A stretch of DNA of 64,000 bases from Ignatzschineria sp. F8392 (GTDB taxonomy: Bacteria; Pseudomonadota; Gammaproteobacteria; Cardiobacteriales; Wohlfahrtiimonadaceae). Of this stretch, positions 46,235-55,134 are shown piece after piece (the first letter of the stretch is position 1; each line of letters opens with the position of its first letter). Made by a program: the position numbers and the translations under genes. The DNA is taken from positions 186,001 to 250,000 of the forward strand of contig NZ_NEFF01000002.1 in the NCBI RefSeq assembly GCF_002252045.1. Reading direction: 5' to 3'. Under the pieces are notes generated by a model. That model was not told the origin of the DNA and made no database searches. It was given only the letters and a program-made list of their open reading frames with translations.

Positions 46235-47080
46235 ATGATCGAAAATCGTAAAGGACTCAAAATAGTTGCACACCTGACTATTATAACGACCCTACTTATC
46301 GTCTGCTTTCCGATCTATATTGCGATTATTGCCTCCACTCAGAGTGCTGAGGCGGTAGTCAATGTCCCCTTCTCACTCCTTCCTGGCGACCACTTTTGGG
46401 ATAACTATAAGATCGCACTCTTCGGAGATGAGAAGAGCAGCTCCTTCTCTGCAATTAGAATGCTCTGGATCTCTTTTGTGATGACCTTACTCATCGCTTT
46501 TGGCAAGATTGCGATATCGATCACTTCAGCTTTCGCGATTGTCTATTTCCGCTTTCCCGGCAGAATCATTCTCTTCTGGATCATCTTTATCACATTGATG
46601 TTACCCGTAGAGGTCCGTATTATTCCTACCTTTGATGTGGTAGCGAATCTACATATGCTCAATAGCTATGCCGGCTTAACCATCCCTCTTATTGCTTCTG
46701 CAACAGCAACCTTCCTCTTTCGGCAATTTTATAGCACCGTCCCCGATGAGTTATTAGAAGCGGCAAGAATCGATGGTGCTACTGCTATGCGCTTCTTTAA
46801 AGATATTCTCCTACCACTCTCTCTGCCAACGATTGCCGCCCTCTTTGTCATTCAATTTATCTATGGTTGGAATCAATATCTCTGGCCACTTCTCATGACA
46901 ACTCGTGAAGAGATGTTTCCGATTTCGGTAGGATTACGGCAGATGATGGGATCCGGAGATGCTCTGGTCGATTGGAATATTGTGATGGCAACGACCGTCT
47001 TAATGTTAATTCCTCCGATCATTGTCATTCTGCTTATGCAGAAGTGGCTAGTCAAAGGGCTGATCGACAGTGAGAAGTAA
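46235..47080 (+). CDS. ugpE: sn-Glycerol-3-phosphate ABC transporter permease UgpE
   Basis: Second permease of the Ugp importer, 281 residues with six helices. The EAA loop is VPDELLEAARIDGATAMRFF (about residues 169-188). PVEVRIIPTF and GWNQYLWPLL match UgpE and other MalG-type proteins. AGGAG is before the start. The following 138 bases before ugpC are AT-rich with loose AATCA repeats. Confidence 0.95.
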   Translation: MIENRKGLKIVAHLTIITTLLIVCFPIYIAIIASTQSAEAVVNVPFSLLPGDHFWDNYKIALFGDEKSSSFSAIRMLWISFVMTLLIAFGKIAISITSAFAIVYFRFPGRIILFWIIFITLMLPVEVRIIPTFDVVANLHMLNSYAGLTIPLIASATATFLFRQFYSTVPDELLEAARIDGATAMRFFKDILLPLSLPTIAALFVIQFIYGWNQYLWPLLMTTREEMFPISVGLRQMMGSGDALVDWNIVMATTVLMLIPPIIVILLMQKWLVKGLIDSEK

Positions 47081-47218
47081 ATCGGTGGAACAACACAATA
47101 ATCTAATCACTCAATCACATCATTACTCAACCACATAATTAAATAATCAAATCATTTAGTAATCCAATAATTCAGCAATCAAGTAAGAAAGCAATATATA
47201 TAGCGAGGAGCAGCAGAA

Positions 47219-48349
47219 GTGGCGAAAATTCAGTTACAAGGGATCACAAAACATTATGGATCAAAGCGGAAACCGGGCGCTCTTATCTTAAAAGGGATCG
47301 ATATCGATATCGAAGATGGGGAGTTTATTGTCGTAGTTGGCCCATCGGGCTGTGGTAAATCAACACTACTACGCGTTATTGCCGGATTAGAAGAGGCATC
47401 GAATGGGCGTATTATTATCGGCGAGCATGATGTGACAAATCTTGAGCCATCCCAACGCGATATTGCAATGGTCTTTCAAAATTATGCACTCTACCCCCAT
47501 ATGACTGTCCGGGAAAATATGGCCTATGGTGTTAAGCTCGCCAAAATGTCTAAGGTGGAGATTGAACGCCGCATCAAAGAGACCGCAAAGATGCTCGATA
47601 TTGAACAACATCTCGATAAGAAGCCGAGCGCACTTTCTGGAGGACAGAGGCAGAGAGTCGCGATGGGACGCGCCATTGTACGCCAGCCTAAGCTCTTCCT
47701 CTTTGATGAGCCACTCTCTAATCTCGACGCAAAACTCCGAACCTCTACTCGTTTAGAGATCCGTCGTCGCCATAATGAGATTGGCATTACCTCCCTCTAT
47801 GTCACTCACGATCAGACAGAAGCAATGACACTTGCTGACCGAATGATTATCTTAAATAATGGCAATATTGAGCAATTTGGCACACCGGAAGAGATCTTCC
47901 ATCAGCCTGCCTCCACCTTTGTTGCTAACTTTATGGGTTCGCCAGCGATGAATCTTCTTCCTGTTACCCTCAGAGAGGGTGCCGTCTACTTTAAAAGAGA
48001 GAAGCTCAATGGTGTCACGCCACCTAAAGCATTACTAAAAAGAGAGCAGAATGAGTGGATCTTAGGTATCCGCCCTGAAAAGATCTATTTACAGCAAGAC
48101 TCACAGCGATATTTACAACAAGATGGACAACCTCTATCTATTAATGTAACCCTCACTCTCGCAGAAAATTTGGGCTCTGAAATGTTATTCTATTGTGATT
48201 TCGCCGGCGAAACAATCACGGTTAAGATGCCTCATAAAGTTCAAAATAGTGCGCCACCTCGTGCAGAAACTGAGCTCTCACTACAATTCTCCTCTCAAGA
48301 TCTCTTCTGGTTTGATCCTACAACCACGAAACGGGTCGAAACAGATTAA
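47219..48349 (+). CDS. ugpC: sn-Glycerol-3-phosphate ABC transporter ATP-binding protein UgpC
   Basis: ATPase of the Ugp importer. It starts at a GTG (47219) behind GAGGAG. The 376 residues have Walker [11 protein letters not shown] (about residue 42), signature [17 protein letters not shown], Walker [17 protein letters not shown] and a C-terminal TOBE/OB region. That region contains an in-frame duplication, YLQQDSQR directly followed by YLQQDGQP (about residues 291-306, bases about 48088-48135), which adds 8 residues in a surface loop. UgpC and MalK are similar; the context with ugpB, A, E and Q settles it. Confidence 0.95.
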   Translation: MAKIQLQGITKHYGSKRKPGALILKGIDIDIEDGEFIVVVGPSGCGKSTLLRVIAGLEEASNGRIIIGEHDVTNLEPSQRDIAMVFQNYALYPHMTVRENMAYGVKLAKMSKVEIERRIKETAKMLDIEQHLDKKPSALSGGQRQRVAMGRAIVRQPKLFLFDEPLSNLDAKLRTSTRLEIRRRHNEIGITSLYVTHDQTEAMTLADRMIILNNGNIEQFGTPEEIFHQPASTFVANFMGSPAMNLLPVTLREGAVYFKREKLNGVTPPKALLKREQNEWILGIRPEKIYLQQDSQRYLQQDGQPLSINVTLTLAENLGSEMLFYCDFAGETITVKMPHKVQNSAPPRAETELSLQFSSQDLFWFDPTTTKRVETD

Positions 48350-48375
48350 GTCTCTCAACTTCAAGGATCTCAATC

Positions 48376-49164
48376 ATGATATACAAAAAAGAAGTTATCT
48401 CCCCCTATCCTTACCCAAACCTGATCGCCCATCGAGGTGCCGGGAGGGCCGCCCCTGAAAATACGCTCGCCGCATTCCGCTATGGGAGTCAGAAAGGTTT
48501 TACCATGTTTGAGTGTGACGTAAAACTTTCACAGGACCAGGAGCTCTTTCTGTTACATGATTCCACACTAATGCGCACGACAAATGGGGTAGGAAATGCT
48601 AGTGAGAAATCATGGGAGGAGCTCTCTCGTCTAGATGCTGGAAGTTGGCATTCTGCACACTATAGTGGGGAACCTCTCGCTCGCTTTGAGGGAATAATCG
48701 ACTTTATCATCAACAATCACTATCTTCTTGATGTGGAGATTAAACCCAATCCTGGAGAAGCTTATAAAACAGGTGTTGCAATCGCCTCCTTTCTTCAAAA
48801 AAAGCATCTTAAGCTCTCAGCACAAAATACCGACCTCTACGGCTCCCCCTTTCTTCTCTCCTCCTTTTTGCCAGAGGCATTACGTGGCGCTAAAGAGATT
48901 GCACCCGAGATTCCTAGAGCCCTGCTAGTGGATAGCGGATCACAGGGTGAAGTACAAATATTTGAGCAGATATCAGAATTAGAGTGTGCGGGCATCATCC
49001 TCAATTATCAGATTGTTACCCCAAAAATAGTAGAAAAAGCACATCAAATGGCGCTCTTTATTATGGTCTACACTGCCAATGAACCGCTACTGATCGAGCA
49101 ATTACTTCAGATGGGTGTGGACTCTATCATTACCGATAACATGGGGATCAATCTTAAGCGCTAG
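48376..49164 (+). CDS. ugpQ: Glycerophosphodiester phosphodiesterase UgpQ
   Basis: Cytoplasmic enzyme that hydrolyses imported glycerophosphodiesters to glycerol 3-phosphate and an alcohol. The 262 residues show the GDPD start PNLIAHRGAGRAAPENTLAAF (read in parts, residues 14-34) with catalytic His and Arg, the metal residues in FECDVKLSQD and LLHDSTLMRTTNG, and LDVEIKP near residue 118. The last catalytic block is VDSIITDNMG. It is 26 bases after ugpC and completes the operon. Confidence 0.94.
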   Translation: MIYKKEVISPYPYPNLIAHRGAGRAAPENTLAAFRYGSQKGFTMFECDVKLSQDQELFLLHDSTLMRTTNGVGNASEKSWEELSRLDAGSWHSAHYSGEPLARFEGIIDFIINNHYLLDVEIKPNPGEAYKTGVAIASFLQKKHLKLSAQNTDLYGSPFLLSSFLPEALRGAKEIAPEIPRALLVDSGSQGEVQIFEQISELECAGIILNYQIVTPKIVEKAHQMALFIMVYTANEPLLIEQLLQMGVDSIITDNMGINLKR

Positions 49165-49345
49165 ATATCACAGAGTCATTTGTTAGAAAAGCTTCAAAGA
49201 GTAGAACCGTTTGATTAAATGGTGTTAAAAGCGCCTTAATAAAGTTTACCAAATAGGGATGCATTTATCCCCCAAAGGGACCATAATGGAGGGATAATCC
49301 CAGAAGTTACAGCTATAAAACAACGATAAAATTTAGGAGTAGCAG

Positions 49346-50029
49346 ATGAGTAAGCGTTACAAAATTCATTCAAAAGTTTATGAGCGTTATGAAAACTTTA
49401 TGCATATTATTGAAGATCTTGATACGCATGAAGCGATCATTATCGATCCCGCTTGGGATGAGGAGTACTTTACCGATGAGATCGAGCGCCTTGGCGTAAA
49501 GCCTGTTGCTATCTGGCTAACTCATGGTCATCACGATCATGTGAGCGCAGTGCAGATGCTACGAGATTTCTATCCTATGCCGGTCTATGCTTCTGAAGTT
49601 GAGATCGATTTTATCAACTCCTATCCTAAAGGGGATCTCCCCCCCGCTTTTCGTGAGTTACCCGATGATGTGATTCCCTTAGCAGATAATGATACTCTCT
49701 CCTTTGCCGGCGAAAAGGTCCGAATTATTCATACCCCTGGTCATAGCCCTGGATCGATCTGCTATCTCTTCTCTGATGATATTATTACCGGCGACACCCT
49801 CTTTGTTGATGGTGCCGGTCGAGCTGATCTGACCGGATCCGATCCAGAAGCACTCTTCCAATCTCTTAATCGCCTAGTTGATGAAGTTTCACATCATGTT
49901 GAGATCCATACCGGCCACGCTTACGGCCCTTCAGCTACCGCAACTTTAAAAGATCAGATCGAAAGCAATCCCTTTTTACAAAGGATCGATGATCAAGAGG
50001 AATTTATTCGCTATCGTATGAGCCGTTAA
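49346..50029 (+). CDS. Metallo-beta-lactamase-fold hydrolase, glyoxalase II-like
   Basis: A 227-residue cytoplasmic hydrolase with the two-metal motif THGHHDHV (about residues 57-64). A second His is in HTPGHSPGSICYLF (about residues 132-145), an Asp in GDTLFVDGAGRADL, and the last His in HTGHAYGPSAT near the C-terminus. The fold is that of hydroxyacylglutathione hydrolases, but the C-terminal glutathione-binding domain is short, so the substrate may be another thioester. GTGACC-type regulators are not seen; AGGAG precedes the start. It stands alone after ugpQ. Confidence 0.85.
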   Translation: MSKRYKIHSKVYERYENFMHIIEDLDTHEAIIIDPAWDEEYFTDEIERLGVKPVAIWLTHGHHDHVSAVQMLRDFYPMPVYASEVEIDFINSYPKGDLPPAFRELPDDVIPLADNDTLSFAGEKVRIIHTPGHSPGSICYLFSDDIITGDTLFVDGAGRADLTGSDPEALFQSLNRLVDEVSHHVEIHTGHAYGPSATATLKDQIESNPFLQRIDDQEEFIRYRMSR

Positions 50030-50049
50030 TGGCGCTCAATAGGGATCAG

Positions 50050-50100
50050 ATCGTAGCTATTAAGATGCATTTTTTAATAGATACAGGCAATAGCTACGAT
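50050..50100. repeat. Inverted repeat after the MBL gene and AT-rich 538-base gap
   Basis: ATCGTAGCTATT (50050-50061) and AATAGCTACGAT (50089-50100) form a 12-base-pair stem with a 27-base loop just after the MBL stop. It could be a terminator, though the T run is weak. A third AATAGCTACG is at about 50188. The rest of 50030-50567 is AT-rich, with ATTTATG-type repeats at about 50436-50470; I see no gene in it. Confidence 0.55.
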
Positions 50101-50567
50101 TTCCCATCTTCATGATGAATACTAGATACTCATACTTAGCCCGATTAATTAAAAATATCTGATCATTACCCCCGATTTTCAATAAAAATAGCTACGTTTA
50201 TCCCATCACTATTAATACTATTAATAAAATAGAGAGTGAGATCGATCACAAAGTAAATTTATTGTAAACGTTATCCCTTACTAAAAAAAGATGCGATACT
50301 AAAGAGATAAAATCTGCGTAAATTATAATCAGCTTTTAATCCTATTTAGTCGCGCTTGAATCGCGCATGAGTCGTGCTTAAGCTCTATTGTAAGCAATTT
50401 AAGTCACTCTCATTAAAAATTATGAATTATAATTTATGATTTATGATTTATAAGATTTATGACCTATAAAATAGGGTATAAAAAAGTAGAGCGATTGAGG
50501 GATCACAACGATTTATTAAAGAATATTTGAAATAGAGTCAGTCATTAGGGAATAGTAAGATATTAGT

Positions 50568-51566
50568 ATGAAGTCGATTATCCATAATTATCAAAGAGCT
50601 GTAAGAAGACTCTTCAGCACACTCCTACTGCTATTTTTGACGCTCCCATCGCTAATAGCTGCGGACTCCCCTATTAATGAGGGTAAGTTACAGGATATTT
50701 TAGATCCCAAATATTATGATATTGATGGCGATCTTCTTGCAGATACCCCGTTACTGCCCCATCTACAAGTCGATCCAGCAACATTAGTGATCTCTATTGT
50801 TCCTAATGGAGATGAACATGCATACGCGCACCAGCTCAATCCCTTCTTTAACTATCTTCAAAGCTGTCTACAGCGACCTGTTATCTTCTACCCTATGCAG
50901 AGTAGCTATGCAGAGGTAGAAGCGATGCGTAATGGTTCCATTCATATTGCAAGCTTCTCAGCAGGAGCACTCATTCATGCTGTTAATCGTGCCGGCGCAA
51001 TTCCTTTTGCCGGCAAGGGTAATGAAGATGGATTATTAACAACCGATATGATTGTGATCGTCCGGCAAGATAGCCCCCTTTATAACCTCAAAGATCTGAA
51101 AGGCACTCGCGTTGCCCATGTCAATTTTGCTTCAAGTGCGGGGCATCTAGCTGCGCTCTCCCTCTTCCCGGCAGAGGGCATTACTCCTGGAGAGGATTAT
51201 GAGATCTTCTTTTCAGGCAAACATCGACAATCTATTTTTGGGGTTAAATCGGGCGATTATGATGCGGCTCTCATCGCTCAAGAGGTTCTCGATCGTTTAG
51301 TACTCCTCGACCTTGCCAGTTATGATGATTTTAGAATTATCTATCGTAAAGGCTCAGCACCTTTTGCAGCCTATACTTACGCACACAATCTCACGCCGGC
51401 ACTTAAAGAGCAGATCCAAAACTGCTTCTATCAATATCGTTTTCCTGAAGAGATGCAGAGAATCTATCTTGGTGCAGATCGATATCTCCCTATCAATTAT
51501 CAAGAAGAGCTAGAGACTCTATTTCAGATCTATACGCCTCAAAAGCTCAATCAAGAGATTGATTAA
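50568..51566 (+). CDS. Orphan PhnD-like phosphonate/phosphite-type binding protein
   Basis: A 332-residue protein with a signal peptide (basic start, hydrophobic core, cleavage after LIAAD near residue 32). The mature part has the PhnD fold features ISIVPNGDEHAYAHQLNPFF, PMQSSYAEVEAMRNGSIHIA (about residues 115-134), FAGKGNEDGLL, and GTRVAHVNFASSAGHLA with the Ser-Ser-Ala ligand loop. No ATPase or permease gene is near, so it may serve a distant transporter or a signalling role. The stop overlaps the convergent mnmC-like gene by 20 bases. Confidence 0.8.
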   Translation: MKSIIHNYQRAVRRLFSTLLLLFLTLPSLIAADSPINEGKLQDILDPKYYDIDGDLLADTPLLPHLQVDPATLVISIVPNGDEHAYAHQLNPFFNYLQSCLQRPVIFYPMQSSYAEVEAMRNGSIHIASFSAGALIHAVNRAGAIPFAGKGNEDGLLTTDMIVIVRQDSPLYNLKDLKGTRVAHVNFASSAGHLAALSLFPAEGITPGEDYEIFFSGKHRQSIFGVKSGDYDAALIAQEVLDRLVLLDLASYDDFRIIYRKGSAPFAAYTYAHNLTPALKEQIQNCFYQYRFPEEMQRIYLGADRYLPINYQEELETLFQIYTPQKLNQEID

Positions 51567-52992
51567 AACGTAATGCATGGTAGTAGAAGCGATTAGGATG
51601 AAGTGCTTCTCGCAACGCTTGAGAGATCGGATGATAGGGCTGCTTTTCTTGCTGATCTGCTCCAACGATATAATCGCGCAAAAGCGCCGCACTGATCGGT
51701 GCTGAGACCATTCCTCTTGATCCATGGGCTGTTGTCAAATAGAGTCCTGTTTCCCATGGAACATCAATCGCAGGAATCACTTTCGCATCAGCACGGATGG
51801 CAGAAAAGTCAGCCATAAAACGTTCTCGATTTGCGATGGGCCCCACGATCGGCATCGACCCCATAGCACTTGCTCGAGTAGCCGCCCGGCCTTCAAGCGC
51901 CAGTTGTTGAAGTGCGGTATCATCCATCTCTGAGCTAAGCCCTAAATCTGTTGCAAGTTCTGGAGAGCTCTTCTCTAACATCGCGATATTTTCTCGATGC
52001 TCTTCATCTGTTAAATATCCACCAGCCTCATGCCGACGAAAAGTTGCACCAAAGGTACTCTTTTTTAAACTAACTCCCTTTGCCGGTGCAATATAGCCTT
52101 CACCACTTATCACCATCTTCAGTGGATTATCTCGATTGATCGTGGTCGTCTGCCCGCGTACAACCGTAAAGGGAAGATGACGACAGGGCTCCAACGTCGC
52201 AACCCCTTCTGCCATCGCTAAGATAACACCCTTAGTGCGAAAAGTAGCACCATCTTCACAGCGCACTTCCCAAAGGGGGCAGGCTTCATCCAAAGCACCC
52301 AATGTCGCCAAATACCCCCTATCATCAGCTCCGATAATGCTTGAGTTTCTCGCAGAGAGTCCCTCTCTTTGAATACGATCAATACTCGTTACAACCTTGC
52401 CACATAATCGCTCCGTATCGACACTTTTTAAGAGTGCCTCTACAAATGCCGGCGGAGAAACCCAGCCTGATGTAGGGAAATAGAGCCCTCCGGCAGTCAG
52501 TGGCACACCGGCTAATTGAATCGCCTCTGCTTGATCGACCCACTTGAGTAGTGATGAAGGATAAAGCTCCGCTAATTGTTGCTGTTTTTCTCCCTCTTTC
52601 TCAGAGCGAGTTAACTGAAGAAGACCGCAATCATCCCAATCTTCTCCTTTCTTCAATAGAGAATCTGCTGTTAACTTCTGCAATAACTGACGAACATAGT
52701 GTAAGCCTGAAATTAGAAGCTCATTTTGCACCTCGGTATGGGGAGAGAGCTTTAAGTAGAGCATCCCTTGTAGATTTCCCGATCCACGAGAAGCAACCTC
52801 TGCTTCAGCCTCTAATAATAAGGTTCGAAATCCTGCATTTGCTAACTCATAAGCGCTCGAAGCTCCGGCAATACCACCGCCGATAATAATAAAATCATAT
52901 GGAGGAGGCTCAATCCCTTCCGCCTGATATTGCTCAGTGCTCCATATGATCTTGGGTGCCTGATACCAAGGAATCATCCGTTCTTTTGTCAC
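51547..52992 (-). CDS. mnmC: FAD-dependent tRNA 5-carboxymethylaminomethyl-2-thiouridine oxidoreductase, stand-alone MnmC domain
   Basis: Converts cmnm5s2U34 to nm5s2U34 in tRNA in the bifunctional enterobacterial MnmC. The 481-residue protein is only the oxidoreductase half: FAD motif IIIGGGIAGASSAYELANAG (about residues 35-54), ASRGSGNLQGMLYLKLSPH (about residues 67-85), and the C-terminal TAHGSRGMVSAPISAALL. The N-terminal methyltransferase half is absent, so it must be encoded elsewhere or the modification may stop early. The N-terminal 30 residues before the FAD site are not recognised. It is convergent with the PhnD-like gene. Confidence 0.85.
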   Translation of the reverse strand: MTKERMIPWYQAPKIIWSTEQYQAEGIEPPPYDFIIIGGGIAGASSAYELANAGFRTLLLEAEAEVASRGSGNLQGMLYLKLSPHTEVQNELLISGLHYVRQLLQKLTADSLLKKGEDWDDCGLLQLTRSEKEGEKQQQLAELYPSSLLKWVDQAEAIQLAGVPLTAGGLYFPTSGWVSPPAFVEALLKSVDTERLCGKVVTSIDRIQREGLSARNSSIIGADDRGYLATLGALDEACPLWEVRCEDGATFRTKGVILAMAEGVATLEPCRHLPFTVVRGQTTTINRDNPLKMVISGEGYIAPAKGVSLKKSTFGATFRRHEAGGYLTDEEHRENIAMLEKSSPELATDLGLSSEMDDTALQQLALEGRAATRASAMGSMPIVGPIANRERFMADFSAIRADAKVIPAIDVPWETGLYLTTAHGSRGMVSAPISAALLRDYIVGADQQEKQPYHPISQALREALHPNRFYYHALRFNQSLD

Positions 52993-53246
52993 ACAATACT
53001 CCTTACCTTAATGCGATTTTTACCTCGATTGCTGAGCCGCGAATTGTCTCTAGAGAATTAATCACTTAGTCCATGCTCTTCCCTATTTTAACGGAAAGAG
53101 GGAGAGAAATGGGATTGTTTCCCCTCAAGCGCTACTTTTTCTGCCCAAACATGGCACCGCTCACTTTTGTTCTATAGAATGGAAAAGAATCAACCCTAAA
53201 GGGAATCAGTTAAAACTAGGACAATCAAACTAGGACAATAGATATT

Positions 53247-53759
53247 ATGAGAAGATTACTAAAAATTGGAGCGGCCCTGCTCCTTGTGGCAACTATTGCT
53301 GCCTGTACTGAAAAAGAGGCAACACCTATCGAACAAGATGTTTCGGTTTATGAATTAAATCAGCCAGGGATCTCTATCAAAATGACCTTAGTCGGAGAAA
53401 ATGATCAGCTTGTTGGACAGAGTACAGAGAGCATTATTGATTATGATCTGATTGAGGCAAAAAATGCGGCAGAGGCAAAGGCGATTCTAGATGAGTTGAC
53501 AGGATATGTCGATTATAGTGATGTTAAAGGGATTACCTATGAGATGATTTATGGGGAGAAGAGTGCTAATGAAAAGATCGCCGTTGATCTCAAAGTTGCG
53601 GATCTCGTAGAGTTAGCAAATTTACCAGGTACTGCTTTTGAAGGTGATCCAACCATGGCGATCAGCTACTCCGCGACAGGCGATATGTTGGAAAGTTCTG
53701 GCTTTACTAAACAGCGTCAAATTGAGAATAAGAAAACAGAAGAAGAAAAGTCGAAATAG
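53247..53759 (+). CDS. YehR-like (DUF1307) lipoprotein
   Basis: A 170-residue lipoprotein: basic start MRRLLKIG, a hydrophobic run and lipobox IAAC with the acylated Cys at about residue 20. The body (ISIKMTLVGENDQLVGQSTE, the DYSDVKGITYEM segment, MLESSGFTKQ) fits the YehR/DUF1307 family, of unknown function. The C-terminus is a Glu/Lys-rich tail. It is not linked to other genes by spacing and has its own terminator. Confidence 0.78.
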   Translation: MRRLLKIGAALLLVATIAACTEKEATPIEQDVSVYELNQPGISIKMTLVGENDQLVGQSTESIIDYDLIEAKNAAEAKAILDELTGYVDYSDVKGITYEMIYGEKSANEKIAVDLKVADLVELANLPGTAFEGDPTMAISYSATGDMLESSGFTKQRQIENKKTEEEKSK

Positions 53760-53788
53760 TGAAGCAATAGTATCAATCAAACAACCAC

Positions 53789-53820
53789 AAAAAAGCTGAA
53801 GTTTAATCTTCAGCTTTTTT
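53789..53820. terminator. Bidirectional terminator between the lipoprotein and ABC-2 permease genes
   Basis: AAAAAAGCTGAAG/CTTCAGCTTTTTT with a 6-base loop; T runs in both directions. Confidence 0.9.
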
Positions 53821-53868
53821 ACTATCGTCATCTCATTGAGTGTCCACTCTACACATTATGACTTCTCA

Positions 53869-55134
53869 TTATGGCTTCTCTATAGAGGGAATCGATGCAT
53901 CCAATGCATCACCCTCTTCTCTCTTTTGTAATACTTCAGTCTGCGCCTCAACCAATAAGATTCGCTTCTGTAGACCCCGATAGTAACGAGTCATCATCCA
54001 GAGCGCCAAAAGACCGTAGACGCCTAACTGCACGACTAAAAGTATCAACTCAGGGATCATATTACTAAAACCGCCCCCCATCTGATTCATTGTGATCATG
54101 CTAGTAATTGCTGGAAAGATCGGCATTAGATAGGTGAAAATTCGTAAGGCCCAAGGAATCATCTCTGTGGGCCAACTCATCCCTGAAAGGAAGAAGATCA
54201 ACATGCTTGAGGGAAGAATAATTAAGAAGACTGAATCAAACTTTCTAAAGAAGAGGCCAATAAAGGTACTCATAAAGATCGTTGCGGATAAAAAGAGTAA
54301 CCCAAAGAGCATCAATCGCGGCAATGAACCATGAAATGGTAACTCATAAAAGATCGGTGTTATCCCCATATAACAGATGAAGATCACAATACTCACCATA
54401 AAATAAGCAAGCCATTTACCGGCTAATGTCATAAAAGCAACAACAAATGGGGATGCTTTAGGATCAGCGACTAAACCTTTATCAAAATCTGAGTTACGCC
54501 CTAAAATAAGCGAAATCACCAATGCCAAGAAGAGACACTGGAAGACAATTAAGACATAAACCGGAGGAATGACATAGGTTGCATAGCCATTTTGTGGATT
54601 ATAGAGCGGAATAACAACCGGAGTAATCGGGGTACTATTACCAAAGGCAACAGCGGGATCCACCCCCATCTGCACCTGCTTAGCCGCCCCGATACTTCGG
54701 CTCATTGTCTTCACCACACTTTGGACCGCTGTCATCATACGACTATAGATAATCACATAGCTTGCATCGCCATAAAATGAGAACCCGCCACTTCGCCCAC
54801 TTAAGATATTTTGTTCAAACCCTGGGGCAATATAGAAGATCCCATAGACTTCACGATTACGCATCATATGTTCCGCCTCATCCATAGTATGAACGTGACT
54901 GACAATATCGACTCGATCTGTTGCATTCAATTTTCGTAAGATATCACGGCTCAATGTTGAGTTATCAAGATCAACCACCACCGCCGGAGCATTTCGCACC
55001 TCCTCATTATCGTAAGGAATAGGATAGTAGAAGAAGTAGAGAATCGATCCCGAAACAAGAATACTGATAATCGCCTCGACCGTGAAGATACGATTAAACT
55101 CCTTCAGAAAGATCTGCAAAATAGTCTTAAACAC
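53869..55134 (-). CDS. ABC-2 type permease, second of a pair (YhhJ/YbhR-like)
   Basis: Inner-membrane subunit of an exporter, 421 residues. It has a helix near residues 20-38, a large extracytoplasmic domain of about 140 residues (VVVDLDNSTLSRDILRKLNA, REVYGIFYIAPGFEQNI), and then about five helices (from about residue 190 to 385) with a SGMSWPTEMIPWALR block typical of ABC2_membrane_3. The C-terminal 35 residues are hydrophilic. The start overlaps the end of the previous permease gene by 8 bases. No ATPase domain is present in it or beside it. Confidence 0.85.
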   Translation of the reverse strand: MFKTILQIFLKEFNRIFTVEAIISILVSGSILYFFYYPIPYDNEEVRNAPAVVVDLDNSTLSRDILRKLNATDRVDIVSHVHTMDEAEHMMRNREVYGIFYIAPGFEQNILSGRSGGFSFYGDASYVIIYSRMMTAVQSVVKTMSRSIGAAKQVQMGVDPAVAFGNSTPITPVVIPLYNPQNGYATYVIPPVYVLIVFQCLFLALVISLILGRNSDFDKGLVADPKASPFVVAFMTLAGKWLAYFMVSIVIFICYMGITPIFYELPFHGSLPRLMLFGLLFLSATIFMSTFIGLFFRKFDSVFLIILPSSMLIFFLSGMSWPTEMIPWALRIFTYLMPIFPAITSMITMNQMGGGFSNMIPELILLVVQLGVYGLLALWMMTRYYRGLQKRILLVEAQTEVLQKREEGDALDASIPSIEKP

